DNA of 64,000 nucleotides, taken from assembly GCF_019112545.1 (NCBI RefSeq), contig NW_025064905.1:310784-374783 (forward strand), written 5' to 3'. The position numbers and the translations under genes were made by a program. The DNA is from Guyanagaster necrorhizus (Eukaryota; Basidiomycota; Agaricomycetes; Agaricales; Physalacriaceae). A model generated the notes under the pieces. The model had not been told where the DNA came from, ran no database searches, and saw only the letters and a program-made list of their open reading frames with translations. Within the stretch, counting starts at the first letter, position 1; each line of letters begins with the position of its first letter. Of the stretch, positions 35,636-47,224 are shown piece after piece.

Positions 35636-37277
35636 TCAAAGCTTCGAAACGACGGAGAAGGGAGAAAATGCGAACAAGTTGAGTGCTACGGTGATACTTC
35701 CGATAAGTCCATCTGTGATATTGTCACCAACCCAGGTAATATCCATCTGTTACACCGCATCACTAAGTATTATGCACAAAATTGGCGAAGGACGTACATC
35801 AGCATTGTAGCCTGTGGCGGACTCTGTTGAAGAATATAACTTAAGTCCAATCGAAGCGCATCAGAGAAGATTAAACCCACGGTAAGGGTACCACTTGTCG
35901 TCTGAGGAGAACACTGTGGATAAGTGAATCTACTTCGTAATGGGGAGTGCGTACCTTCATTGCTGACAGAGTCAGACCACGGTATAGAGTTCGCAGCATA
36001 GATGGAGTTGGCAGCAACTGCCTGCAAGGTGTCATTGTCAAAGAAGAACTGGCCTGTACTGTTCCGGAAATCAGACTGTTGGTAGGTGTCTACCGCGCGC
36101 ATGAAACAACGTACTGCACGGCGCTTCTGCCAGCAATGAAAGTGCCGTTCGCTGCAATTTCTCCTTTGGGATAGACCTTGATGTGGAAATGTTGGGCCCG
36201 TTGAGAATCTATCCGTATTTCAATTTTGTCTCAGGGCCCAGGAAGAACGCAACACATACACCATCCAGGGAAGACCGAATACATGGTCAAATGCCCATCC
36301 TCGCTGCAAGGTGATATCAGCTTGAGAAAAATCAATGACTAGTGACATCTTACTCTGATTGCCAAACGCCTCGAAGGAAGGTGCTGTTGTCGTCCACAGG
36401 TGTATCGAGCATACTGGCAGCACTTTCTGAGTCGGCGCCGCTATAGGCACCATAACTGGTGGTGGTCGACGCTGTATCAGCGGTTTGGGTTGGCGCACCC
36501 GAACCACCAAAGCTACCACTGCTGGCAAAACTGGTCATAGATTCTCCACCTTCGCTGGTCGCGTTGCCTTCACCGGAATCGCCGCTAGAAAGATACGACT
36601 AAGAGAAGCACACCTCAGCAGCTGGGATATACATTTATGCCAATGACTTACGCCTGTCTCTGCGATGTATCCTGCATAGAAGCCCGTAGCATTCGCGTGC
36701 CAAGCGTCAACCCAAACCTGAATGGGGTCGCAGGTATTGATATCAATGAAATCAACCTGAATTAATTATACATAAGAGCGAACACAACCTCTTGGGTGGG
36801 AAAGATTGGCGTACAGAAACTTCCAGGGGGATTCCACCTTGTCCCTCAGTCATATTCTGCCTCACAATTTCACCTCTAACAGTGATTTCGTTAGCCAAGT
36901 TCATGAAATATGACTGGGACGCGACTTACAAAATATGATAGGGCCCTTGAGTAACCTCTGGAGTTACGAAACAGGTACTATCGTTACTCGACGTCGTTCT
37001 ACGGGCCACAGCGACATTAGCCGGCGGTGGAACCAGGGAGAGAGGGTAAGTGATACCTTGGCGTGTAGTAACTTCCACGGGCCCAAAGACTTTCTGATAC
37101 ATGCAAGGCCCGTTTGCGTCGACGTGCAGCTAGGATATCGCCACATCGTTTCTCAAGAGACTCACGTGCCTCAAGATTGTCGCGCTTCCAATGAACTGGA
37201 GCAAGAGAAGCATGCGCGGAGACAGAAGTCACAGCTGAAGCGGCAAGAAGGAGAGTAGCCAAGATAGAAAACATCAT
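35636..37277 (-). CDS. secreted intradiol ring-cleavage dioxygenase with Ser/Thr-rich insertion
   Basis: Start ATG 37277 encodes a signal peptide (MMFSILATLLLAASAVTSVS) and a propeptide-like basic stretch, as in extracellular fungal intradiol dioxygenases. Exons then give TCFVTPEVTQGPYHI, LGEIVRQNMTEGQGGIPLEV, VDFIDINTCDPIQVWVDAWH and ANATGFYAGY. Then come a ~65-residue Ser/Gly/Thr/Ala insertion, STFLRGVW, DEDGHLTMYSVFPGW, RAQHFHIKVYPKGEI, a TGQFFFDND segment, and WVGDNITDGLIGSITVALN before TGA at 35636-35638. H-x-H in QHFHI and the Tyr of the FPGW...Y region supply the usual Fe(III) ligands. The enzyme would open catechol rings from lignin-type aromatics outside the cell. About ten small introns; the one after FPGW was set to restore the frame. 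The insertion after the WHANATGFYAG motif is longer than usual. Confidence 0.78.
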
Positions 37278-38653
37278 AGACAAAGAAAGAGGTGAATGTA
37301 ATGGTATTGACCATTTCGAAAGCCTTTATACAGACATTCCCGCAGCCACTACAGTGACGCCAAGAACACAGAATAATGATTATTTCAAACAACTGCTGCG
37401 TATTGGACAGACCAAATAAAACGGACGCAATTGTCAAAGCGGCAAAACTCCCTTTCATGTGAAGTGATAGCCTCAGGCTGATGTACCGCGCCGCTAGGAT
37501 AATACATCCTTGTGGATTAACGGTGTCTTTTGCTGATCATTGTGCCACTCAAACAGCAGAGGTGGTTTTGAGAGATAGGCGTGGATAGAAGCAACGAGCA
37601 AGGCCTGTAAAGGAACTGAAAACTTGATTGTCAGATTGAATAAAAACACGAACTTGATGTAAGACCGCTATCATTGCGGCTGCGCGTCAACCAGAATTAC
37701 GTTGTAGCGCAGTAATTATGCATAAGATATCTGTCCATCGACGATGGAAACAAGGAGCCGCGTCGCTGTGAGAAATGATAGCGGCCACATTAAGTCCTAT
37801 GCATGTGGTGCACTGACGCGGTGCGTCGGAAAATGTACTGAGTTGCATAAGGCCCCGCAGTTGCTGATCTGCAATTAACTATATCGAGCTGTAAGTGACC
37901 AGAGGAAATCAGGGTAACCTAATTTTTCTGCTGCGAGACGATCCATGTCCGACCAATGAAACATGGGTCATTTGCTGATGTGTGTTTGTGGAACGTCCGT
38001 CTACCATTCTTTACTGGAAGCAAGAAGCCAAAAGGGTATACTTAGTGGCATGGTACAGCTGGAAGGGGTCTACGTTCATTTCGGAGTAACCAGGGAAACG
38101 GCTAGGATACCAACCGTTCCAAACACACCGCTAGCATCGACCTGTGAAGTCTGATGTGCTGCGTTCACTGGCAATACAATGATGTATGGAAGAAGTCGGG
38201 CTTCTGTTTTTGCGCAGCTTTATGCATGTTAGGAATACGGCTACTTGACTCGCTTCCTAGAGACATTTGGATATAGCATGGCTAACTCGGAGACTCGGAG
38301 GCCATGGTGACAACATCGAAGAATAGGATCTTGATGGGATACTATCGGCGAGACCGGGACCGGGATCAAAGTAGCCGACGCAGTGCAGATCTCTAACCTT
38401 ATGGGTTCGCTGAAAATAACGAGAAGGTATCTACAACGGTACGTTCAAACTCTCGCGGCTGAAAATCTAAAATGCTTCTCTCTTGGTGGCGTATACCGTC
38501 CAACTGGGATAGAAATGTCTCTGGTGGAGGTATTGCGTTGCATACCGTCATTCAAAATGTGCTCACCTTGAAGCACTGAGAGTTCATTCAAATTGTATTT
38601 ATTCAAAGGTCCATGCCGAGTAAATCAAGGGAAAGAAAAGGATATACCATAGA
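37278..38653. other. intergenic stretch without a supported gene
   Basis: About 1.4 kb between the dioxygenase start and the stop of the next minus-strand gene. Only short frames without family character. The right part is probably the 3' flank, the left part the dioxygenase promoter. Confidence 0.5.
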
Positions 38654-40112
38654 TCAAGACTCGTATTCCAACAGGGCATAACCAACGGCATCATACATGC
38701 TCTGAACGTACTTCATAGTCTTCAATACGTCCTCATCGTCCCGACCGCCAGTTCGAAACTTAGGGCGTACTTCAAGGAGAAGAGAAATATCCGAATCCAT
38801 CTGGAAAGGTTCGTTAGAAGCTATCATTGGAGATTTACGAACGATTGCCTGACCATATCCCACACGTGACAGGCCTTAGCAATGATACCAACGTAGGAAT
38901 TCATATCGTGCTCGTGCATACGCATCATGGCGTCTAATTTAGCGAAGGGTCTCGCTTGAGAACACGACTGCTCCAACTTATGTCGTTCTTCTTCCATGAT
39001 CAAAAAGACTCCTAAGAAACACAGGGACCATGAGAACATAACGACAGAGTAGTAACTTTTTATTAGTCTTACGGTCACGGTCCTCGCATCTCGTGTACAC
39101 CATGTCAGCAACTCCGCCACCATCGTGATGGGGAATCGATCTCTGCGAAGAAGACAAGGATACATAAGAAAACCGTACAACTGGTTGCAGATAATACGGA
39201 CTCACCAAAGCAGTAAACCAGGCCGATGGACAGATGGTATGCATCAAGTCGAAGATACCGGCACGCGCCATCGGGACGCCACACAACTCTATTGTTGAAG
39301 CAATCTAGAAAACCAGGAAATTAAGCATGTAGTGTGAGAGCAGGCATAGTAACGCTACCTCGCGGTCAACTCTGTAAAATATCTTTGTCAACCAAAGTTT
39401 ACTGGAAGGTTTACGACAGTATACGAACTCATGGAGCCTATCCTCCGCATCCCAAGCAATGTCAGCATATTCAAAACTGCTATTACTGTTGCACGTCGCT
39501 TTCCACTCTTCCGTCACCTTCCTCACTGAATCCGCTACGGATTTAAAGCGCTCTACGAGCCGGCCAGCTTCGGGAATACGAAGTTTGTCAATGTCCTATG
39601 TATTAGAGCCGATGAGTTGGTAACTATGAGATGGAAGGATGAGAGAAGATAGGTACATACAGACTTGAACTTTCGCATTTCTTCCTGAGGCCAATATTCG
39701 CGCTTCTCGAACTCCCCAAGGAACTCCATTGAGAACATCCAGGACGCAAGGGAAGCAAGTCGGATGATCAGCTGAGAGTCCTGGCGAGCCCTTTTGAAGT
39801 CCTGACCACATGGACAGTCGGGTCAGTTCTTTTAACTGCAGACAAAAGAAAATAATTCACCTTGGTGATATTCTGCCATGAGATGAAGAGGTCTCGAATT
39901 CGCTGGTCATGTCCTTGTCGAAAATCTGAGTCACTGTGGTCCGCAGAAAGGCACTGAAGGCAGCTTGTAATTTCGTCGAACGAGGTTTCCAGCCTACGTC
40001 CAAAGTCGACACGCCTACGAGAATCTTCCATCATCTTCCGCTGCTGAACAGCGAGATTAGTCGAAATCTCGTCGCGTATAATACGTCCAAACGAGCTGGT
40101 AGAAAGAGCCAT
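38654..40112 (-). CDS. conserved-looking helical protein of unknown function
   Basis: A run of minus-strand exons separated by 50-60 base introns gives a soluble, strongly helical protein. Start MALSTSSFGRIIRDEISTNL is at 40112 (an in-frame ATG at 40166 is an alternative). Next come QDSQLIIRLASLASWMFSME, DKLRIPEAGRLVERFKSVAD, AWDAEDRLHEFVYCRKPSSK, STIELCGVPMARAGIFDLMH, RCEDRDRKTNKK, a Glu-rich helix with HKLEQSCSQARPFAKLDAMM, and a C-terminus MKYVQSMYDAVGYALLEYES ending at 38654. Codon use and splice signals look genuine. There is no signal peptide, membrane segment or motif I recognise, so no function is proposed. Confidence 0.6.
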
Positions 40113-41263
40113 GACGACGTAGTATGAGCTTGGCTTGAAATCGATGAGTCCTATACTTATACCCATTCCACCTCACGCACGGCGAATCAGTGGGTGTTTG
40201 GGATAATATTTGTCTAAGGGATTGCTTATCTCCGGGCGGGGATACATTCCAGACGTCAACGGGAAGGAGCGGATGATCCAATACAGCATCATATAATGAC
40301 TCCGGTAAGCATGTAAATCCCATCCAAACCGGGAAGATGATGGATGTCGCAGGTGGGATGGATGTCGCAAATGAGATACAAGTTACTGTGGGGTAGCATA
40401 GCAACTTGCAGTATTAGATGGGTAGCCAAGCCAGGAGAAGACGATTGTTACTCACCGGCAACGATAAACGTCCCATCTGAACGACAGACCGGACATTTAT
40501 AGGCAGTGAACAGATGGTGGAGCTACCTGGTCTGCGTTTGAAGTCGGAACAGATTTGCCGACTCCACTTCCCCTTCCTCGGGTCAAGGTGACTTTAGAAA
40601 TGTATACACCGCGGCGAATGATATCCCGTTGTTCTACTTGGATCGCCATAAGAGAAAAACAACACACAGCTTCACCTACACAGGCGTCAATGCATAGCAT
40701 GTTTCGGCCACTTCAACACCGCACGCTAATCCGAAGTGCCGAGTAGTGTAGATGGTCGTTACCATATTTCAGAGCTGTAATCTGTAGCAGTTCACGGAAA
40801 GGTTTGAAATTCCTGAGGACAGTATTTAGCGTCCGAGAATGACGTAAATCACTCTTTCTTGACGCGCCATCAGGCGCTGTGGTCCTAGCATTACTAGATC
40901 AAGATCCATTGGTTCACGTACACCACTTAGCGCTAAAAAGATGAAACGGCTTCGAGGTTCGTACAATCCATGACGAGGGTTGGTTGCAGATGGAGACGTT
41001 GACTGGATGACGTCGGATAATGCAGTTGCCATGAAAGGAAGGTCAAGTCAAGTCCTTAAAAAGCAATTAGCTAGGTCCGGTGAAACACCCGATCCGACCG
41101 ACGAAGCTGTAACAAGAAGATACTGAGGTCCCGGTGGTCGAAGGGAATAGATGGAGGTAGCAGGTTACTGTTCTGGACGCGTGACACGCCACCCATGCGT
41201 ACTTGGGTCTGACTGGCCAACAATATCCACCGAACAGAAACAGGAATGATGTTTATCCCTGCC
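40113..41263. other. intergenic stretch with one short ORF
   Basis: About 1.15 kb. An ATG-initiated 68-codon frame lies at 40826-41032 (-), beginning MATALSDVIQS; it has no recognisable domain and may be a remnant. A small direct repeat (GGATGTCGCA twice, 40347 and 40364) sits in the presumed promoter of the helical protein. Confidence 0.4.
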
Positions 41264-42477
41264 TCATAGCAACTTCCTTATCATATCCACAGGTCTGCCA
41301 CCGTCGGGAAAGAAAGCGCTTCCAATGAGCCCTGCTCTCGCCCACGCATCGACCAGGAGATTGGCCCATCCTACCACCCAAGTGACAGTCCATATCCAGC
41401 CCAAGGCACCTCTGACCCGGCATCCAAACACTTTCCTCCAAGCACCTTCTAAGACAACGCCCACGCCTTGAATGATGAAATACCCCCCGACGGCCCAGAT
41501 TTCGAACTCATGACCCAGGCCCCAGTTGCCCAAGACGTGCAGAATTCCAGAGGCGGTGAAAACGCCGAGCACTGCACCTACGCGACCAAAACCTAGTGCG
41601 TACATTGGCACACCGCCTACAGCGATGAATTCGTGTCGAAAAACTTGATGCCATCCTTTGGCCCAGAAACGGTTCAATGACGTCGACCGCCATGGATGAT
41701 CAAAGAGCGGGGGCCATTGTGTCGGGTTCTGCTGGAAGAGGAGGATACCGAAGACTGTGCAGCCATCGTACATGAATTGTATAGCACAGTAGACAACAAA
41801 GCCGCTGATGAGGGAAATATATGTGGAACGAAAGTCAGGGGTGCCTTTGACAGTGAAAATGGTGCCCCCTTTCGGGGAACCGAACGTGTTTGGTGAAAGA
41901 GATTGAAGATGAAAGTGGAGGATGTCAAGGATAATGACATGAATGAGCTTGGAAGCTAACGTTGCCAGCACGAACAGAGTTCTTGAATTCGTTGGACGCC
42001 ATTCCGTTGGTACGTGAAGCCCGGAAGACCAGTTCCACCCTTGATATCTGCTTGTGAAGCAAAGCAAAGCTGCGCTTGGGTTTCTAGAATCTATTCTTCT
42101 AGGCGGCGTGGCGGTAAAAGTCCAGGCAATAGCACGCATACCAAAGAGGGTCATGGCCAGCTGCCATCGTGACATTCTTGTGAGAAAGATGCTTACGAGA
42201 TGGGTTGTCCACCTACCAACAGAGCCTCATTCCAATAGTTCAACCGTTCATTCCGCGCTGACCCATTCCAACGGCATAAATCAAGCGAGACAGAGCATCT
42301 GTACAACACGCACAGTGTTATTGGTAGAATAAACAAGCGAACAAGGAACGGATAGGGTCGAGTGGTAAGAACGGCGCTCACATAGTAGCACGTTAGAGAT
42401 GGTAGTAGAATCGTGGTAAAGGACGACCAGCTGAGTGATTCTCTGCTGTCAGGTTCTACAGGTGGAGAAAAATGCAT
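41264..42477 (-). CDS. MBOAT wax-synthase-like acyltransferase, intact copy
   Basis: Exons 42477-42217 and 42160-41264 give 385 residues. The intron is 56 bases (GTAGGTGGAC..ACGATGGCAG). Polytopic membrane protein with TTILLPSLTCYYVSAVL, AMTLFGMRAIAW, RPTNSRTLFVLATLASKLIH, WRSTSLNRFWAKGWHQVFRH, MYALGFGRVGAVLGVFTASG, ILHVLGNWGLG and GYFIIQGVGVVLEGAWRK. The RFWAKGWHQ..RH and SGILHVLG segments carry the Asn/His-type active-site region of the MBOAT_2 (wax synthase, LtaA-like) family. That family transfers acyl groups from CoA to alcohols or sugar/terpenoid substrates at the ER. In mushrooms these genes are numerous and often sit near secondary-metabolism genes. Substrate unknown. Confidence 0.8.
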
Positions 42478-42780
42478 TTCCTACGAAAACGAGGATCAGA
42501 ATCAGATGGAAATCAGTGAATTTCAGTATTACACTGAAAGTACCAAGCCAGAAGCGATCAATATGCTATATGAACCGGTGAATGGCCGCTGCTTGGTTTT
42601 GTTCGTCGTGGCGAAGTCCGATCGGCTGAGCAGGAAGGTCAAAATTGAGGATATATCACGTGACTTGACGCGATCACGAGACCTCCAGTTTTGGACTATC
42701 CAATCCTGACGACGACCGTCACAAATGAAGTACCAGAACCAGTGATCTAAAAGAATACAATAGATGGAATTAAAAAATCA

Positions 42781-44050
42781 CTAATGGGCAGATCTCACTA
42801 ATGCTCTGCCGGTCACAAGATCCCCGAGATAACTTGATTGTCTAAATAGACGTGATACCTCCGAGTCACAGCAACTTCGTTTCATATCCACGGGTCTCAT
42901 CCCATTTGGGAAAAAAACACTACCAATAAGCCCTGCCCTTGCCCATGCATCAATTACTATATTTCCCCATCCTACCACCCAAGCGACGGTCCATAGCCAG
43001 CCCAGAATGCCTCCAACCCGATACCCAGTCACCTTCTTCCATATTCCTTCCAAGACGACGCCGACGCCTTGAATGATAAAGTACCCCCCCATAGTAGCCC
43101 ACTCGGAACAGCGTCCCAGACCCCAGTGGCTGGAAATGTGAAGTATGCTAGAGACAGTGAAGGAGCCGAGAACTGCACCGGTACGTCCAAAGCCAAGCGC
43201 GTACAGTGGTCTGCCGCCCGGGGCTACGAACTGGTGCCATCCTTTAGCCCAAAAATGGTGCAAAGATGTCGATTGCCATGGACGGTCAAAGAACGAGGGC
43301 CACTGTGTGGGATTCCGTTGGAGGAAGAAGACGCAAAAGTTTGCACAAGCATCATATGCAGATTGGGTGGCACTGTAGAGGACTATGCCACTAAGGAGGG
43401 TTATATATGTGGAATGCAGGTCGGGGACACCATTGGCAGTAAAAATGGTACCACCCGTTGGGGATCCGAACGTGTTCGGTGAGAGAGGCTAGAGATGAAA
43501 GTGTAAGGAGTCGAAAATGACGGTGTGGATGAGCTGGGGAGCCAGTGTAGCGAGCACAAACATAGTTCTTGAATTCGTCGGACGCCATTCCGCTGGTACA
43601 TGGAGTCCTGAAGACAAGTTCCACTCGTGGTACCTGCCTGTGAAGCATAGCTGCATGGCGCTGGGTTTCTTGGAATCTAGCCTTCTAGGCGGAGTGGCGG
43701 AAACGGTCCAGGCTATAGCGCGCATACCCAAGAAAGTCATTCCCGCCTCAGATGAAATGAGTAAGTATTTTTACATCACTATAACGGCGACATACCAACA
43801 ATGTTTCATTTCGGCAATTCAAACAATCATTCCGGACGGCCCCGTCCATATACGCCATATCGAGAGATACAGAACATCGGTACAGCATGCCCAGTGTTAT
43901 TGGCAAAAAACACATGCGGACAAGAAAAGAGTAGGATCGAACAGTGAGGAGGGCGCTCACATAGTAGCAAGCTAGAGAAGGTAATAGAGCAGTGGTGACA
44001 GACGACCAACTGGGCGGTTCTCTGCTGCTAAGCTGTGGAGGAGACCACAT
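42781..44050 (-). pseudogene. MBOAT wax-synthase-like acyltransferase, nonsense-mutated tandem copy
   Basis: Tandem copy about 300 bases upstream of the intact one, colinear with it from MWSPPQLSSREPPSWSSVTT (start 44050) through one intron (GTATGTCGCC..CATCTGAG) and TFLGMRAIAWTVSATPPRR to a C-terminus ending at 42781. The intact copy reads HFHLQSLSPNTFGSP; this copy reads HFHL then TAG (43489-43491) then PLSPNTFGSP, a CAG-to-TAG nonsense change. In addition the active-site segment FRHEFI of the intact copy is missing (WHQF joins VAPGG directly), an in-frame deletion. The C-terminus differs and is longer. Read-through would still lack the active-site stretch, so I call it a pseudogene. Confidence 0.82.
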
Positions 44051-44563
44051 GTCTTTTCTCCGAGGCGAAGGCTGGAGGTAGGAGTCAAACTAGAAAACAA
44101 ACTCTGAACGCACCATGAAGCCTAAATAGAAGTGAAGCGCGGCAAATTACATAAATGATACCTAATTTTGATGGCATGGCAGAGAAGACAATTTTTTCAA
44201 ATCGAAGGCGATCTTCAGCTCAAAGATTCTGCATTCACCTTGGCAGTCACTCAAACTTCTTAGAAGATGCAAAAAGTGAATTATGTACTGTGGATATCCT
44301 TTCCATTTCATAGCGTTATAATAACCAATGTACGGCGAAATCTTCGTCCATGTCGAAGAAGCATGTTTTTACAGTCTGCTTTTACTACGCTAGTGAGTAC
44401 TAATTAAATAATAATACGCAAGACTACCTGGCCTCAGCACTGAATACATACAAATATTAGATCTCGCACCAGCGCAGACATATAGATACGTAGATACATA
44501 TGTATACAACATGTCCAAATTTACAAAACTATGAACAAGAAAAGTCCTCCCACTTCTCGAGGT
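44051..44563. other. intergenic stretch
   Basis: About 510 bases, AT-rich towards the right, between the start of the broken MBOAT copy and the stop of the SAP-domain gene. No gene supported. Confidence 0.5.
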
Positions 44564-47224
44564 CTACACCGGCATCCTCATACTAGGCCTCTTCCCCGGG
44601 TTACTTTTCCTAGCCTCTCCCTTCCCCAGTTGCATACTTGCCCTCTTCCCAGGCATACTCTTCCTCGGCCCGCCGTTAACCCCAAGCACATTCGCCTTCC
44701 CACCAGCCCCGAAACTCGAACGCACCCTCCCTCCACCATCACCACCAACCAAACTCCTCCTCGACCCAGCAGAAGATAGGGCAGTCGTAGGGCCAGCCCT
44801 CCTAGCTGCCAACCTCGCAACTACAGTCGTACGTGATATCCTCGGCCTTCGCCCGGATAGACTTCGATTCAACGTACCATTCGAAGGCTCGGAAGGCACA
44901 CTCAAAGGCTGGCTGAATATCTTCTTGGGGACTATGCCTTGTTCTTCATCCTGCAAATTCGGCTCAGCTTTCTCCGGAACACCCCTCAATGGAACGTTCT
45001 CCTTCTCCCCACGCCCCAAGGTGGGTTTTATCTGCCTTGATACACTGGCAGCAGATGGTCGCAAGGGACGCGTCGAAGTCATGTAGGGGCGCCCAATAGA
45101 ACCACGGTTCCCCGAAGCAATCGATGAATTCCGCGTAGACGTCGGTGCCAGAGCAGTGGTCGAACTGAGCGATCCCCTGGCTGTAGAGCTCCGGGTATTG
45201 GCAGCCACAGAAGATAGGCGTGTACCAGAAGATATGGAAGTTGTCCGGACTGTAGAGTTTATGGAAGACGTTGGCGCTGTGGAAGTCCGCGCTGCCGAAG
45301 ACAACGACGAGTTTCTCGTCGATGCAGGAGCTCGAACGGTTGTACTTGAAATGGAACCCCTTGTAGTAGATGATAAACTGCCTCTGGTTGTCATACTCGA
45401 TGTTGTGGCAGTTGGAGGTCGCAGCGTACTCGAAGGACCAACCTTGGATGTTGTGTTCATGGACACTTTTCTCTGGGTCGTGGTAGTAGGAGGACCCATC
45501 GCCCTGGTAGATGGAATGGAAGAAGTAGAAGGAGCAGAGACCTTTCCGTTGATAGCGACGAATGAATCATTTGAGTTCATAGGTGCAGAAACTTTGCGAG
45601 ACGGTGCAGCCATCGCAATACTTTGAGTCGTAGCCGTGGTCGCTGAGACTTTGCCCAAACCCAAACCCGTCAAACCTGGTTTCTTCCCCTTCTCCGGTTC
45701 CTTCTTCTTAACGGCGATATTTGGAATGGGTCCGGGAGCGGCAGGTTTCCCATCGCCTTCTGGTTCCTCTTTTTTCTTCCCGAAGAACAAACCCTTCAAA
45801 TTTGAGAATCCAAAGTTGAATCCCTTCCTCGACGGAGGTGGAGGTGGTGGTCTGATACTAATTCTTCGCCCACCTACTGCACTTGTTCGAGGACGAACAC
45901 TGCTCCTCCTGCGCCCCTGTATACCACTAGTCCTTCTCACACCGTTGGCACCAATAACACCGGGTCTCCCAGCGACGGCTTTCGGCGCAAGCTTGGTGCT
46001 TACTCTGCGGTCATCGATGCTAGGATTGGCTTCGATCTTCCGCTTCGTTACCACGCCACGAGGCTCATTAATCCCAGCCATCTTTTTGAACGCAGCTTCA
46101 TGGGCTTTGTCAAACCGTGAAGATACTGTGGTAGCAGGAGACTTGAGAGCGAGCGGAGGCGGTGGACCAGATACGCGTAGAGACTTTTTGGGAAGAGGTC
46201 GAATAGGCCTGTTCGGGTCTGTTGGCGTAGCGGGTTCATCGACGACAACGAATGTGTCATCGACTGTGCCCGACTCCCCTGCGGCTCTCCGCATCATCTC
46301 TTCAAACACACTTGCCTTCACATTCGAACTCAATCGAGGGCGGAAGACATGTGGAGCAGGCGAGCCAAAAGTAAATGCAGGGCCAGGCATCGGGAGCTTG
46401 GATCGAGAAGGAGTCTGAGGAATTGCAACTTCAAGATCATTTCGTTCCGGAACGTTCTCTTCGTAGTCCCCCTTCTTCAGAGCTTCGACCAGTTCCTTTT
46501 CTACTTCTGCAGCCTCATTCTTCTCAATATCTTCTTTCTTCTCTTTGTCGTCTTTTTCAGTTTCAGTGACCATCACGTGCCTGGCTACCCTCGCAGAGGA
46601 ATCTCCGAACTTCGCAGGAGTGCCCAGCACCAGGTCGAAAGTCGTCTTGAAAGCTGGTAACATTGGTGTGCCACCCACACTCGGACGGGGAGCAGACACC
46701 AGACGCACTGTATCGACGTTAGGAGGTGGGGTGAACGGAGTAATGAGCGGAGGTGGTGGAGATGGGGGCAGAGGAATGCTCGCTGCAAAAGAAACTTGTG
46801 ATGACACTGTAGATGGCAAAGAGGTGGCGGTAGTGGATATTGACGTAGGCGGAGTAGAGGTGGTTTTGCGCGAAGTGAAACCGAAGGAAGATACAATAGA
46901 TTTTAATGATAATGATGCTATACTTGGGATGAGGAAAGTCAAAGAAGAAAATTTGATAGACACACATTTGACGCTCCCAAAGTCGCTTCCTGTTTTAGTG
47001 GTGCCGGCGCTAGTAACGGTGTCTTCCTTGATCGTAACGAGATGTGGTTGTAGTTCTGGTCGTGTAGTTTGTAGTGGGAGCTTCGCGAGCCGTTCAGCAA
47101 TGTCCACATTTTTCCCTGAGGCTTTCACACCGTGAATCTTGCAAAGACGGATCAGCTGGTCACGCTTTAGGGAGTGCAGCGCAGCAGGATTGCGCAAAAT
47201 GTCTTCTGTAGCCGTCAAATCCAT
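44564..47224 (-). CDS. large disordered SAP-domain protein
   Basis: A single 886-codon frame without a needed intron, starting at ATG 47224. Residues about 13-48 (LHSLKRDQLIRLCKIHGVKA...DIAERLAKL) form a SAP helix-turn-helix, a DNA/RNA-binding motif of chromatin and RNA-processing proteins. The rest is low complexity: Ser/Thr/Pro-rich, an acidic EKDDKEKKEDIEK stretch, RRSSVRPR-type basic patches, repeated TARGSLSST / TRGSISST units and a C-terminal Arg/Gly/Ser/Lys tail with repeated RKS.PGKR. This points to a nuclear, probably phosphorylated, nucleic-acid or microtubule-associated protein; NuSAP combines a SAP domain with a basic tail. No enzymatic domain. An intron near residue 95 is possible but not required. 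The long plus-strand frames here are shadows. Confidence 0.75.
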   Translation of the reverse strand: MDLTATEDILRNPAALHSLKRDQLIRLCKIHGVKASGKNVDIAERLAKLPLQTTRPELQPHLVTIKEDTVTSAGTTKTGSDFGSVKCVSIKFSSLTFLIPSIASLSLKSIVSSFGFTSRKTTSTPPTSISTTATSLPSTVSSQVSFAASIPLPPSPPPPLITPFTPPPNVDTVRLVSAPRPSVGGTPMLPAFKTTFDLVLGTPAKFGDSSARVARHVMVTETEKDDKEKKEDIEKNEAAEVEKELVEALKKGDYEENVPERNDLEVAIPQTPSRSKLPMPGPAFTFGSPAPHVFRPRLSSNVKASVFEEMMRRAAGESGTVDDTFVVVDEPATPTDPNRPIRPLPKKSLRVSGPPPPLALKSPATTVSSRFDKAHEAAFKKMAGINEPRGVVTKRKIEANPSIDDRRVSTKLAPKAVAGRPGVIGANGVRRTSGIQGRRRSSVRPRTSAVGGRRISIRPPPPPPSRKGFNFGFSNLKGLFFGKKKEEPEGDGKPAAPGPIPNIAVKKKEPEKGKKPGLTGLGLGKVSATTATTQSIAMAAPSRKVSAPMNSNDSFVAINGKVSAPSTSSIPSTRAMGPPTTTTQRKVSMNTTSKVGPSSTLRPPTATTSSMTTRGSLSSTTRGSISSTTVRAPASTRNSSLSSAARTSTAPTSSINSTVRTTSISSGTRLSSVAANTRSSTARGSLSSTTALAPTSTRNSSIASGNRGSIGRPYMTSTRPLRPSAASVSRQIKPTLGRGEKENVPLRGVPEKAEPNLQDEEQGIVPKKIFSQPLSVPSEPSNGTLNRSLSGRRPRISRTTVVARLAARRAGPTTALSSAGSRRSLVGGDGGGRVRSSFGAGGKANVLGVNGGPRKSMPGKRASMQLGKGEARKSNPGKRPSMRMPV

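Noticed and set aside
45156..46418. Long plus-strand open frames opposite the SAP-domain gene
   Set aside because: They mirror its biased codon composition, start at GTG/TTG-type codons and have no domain; shadows.
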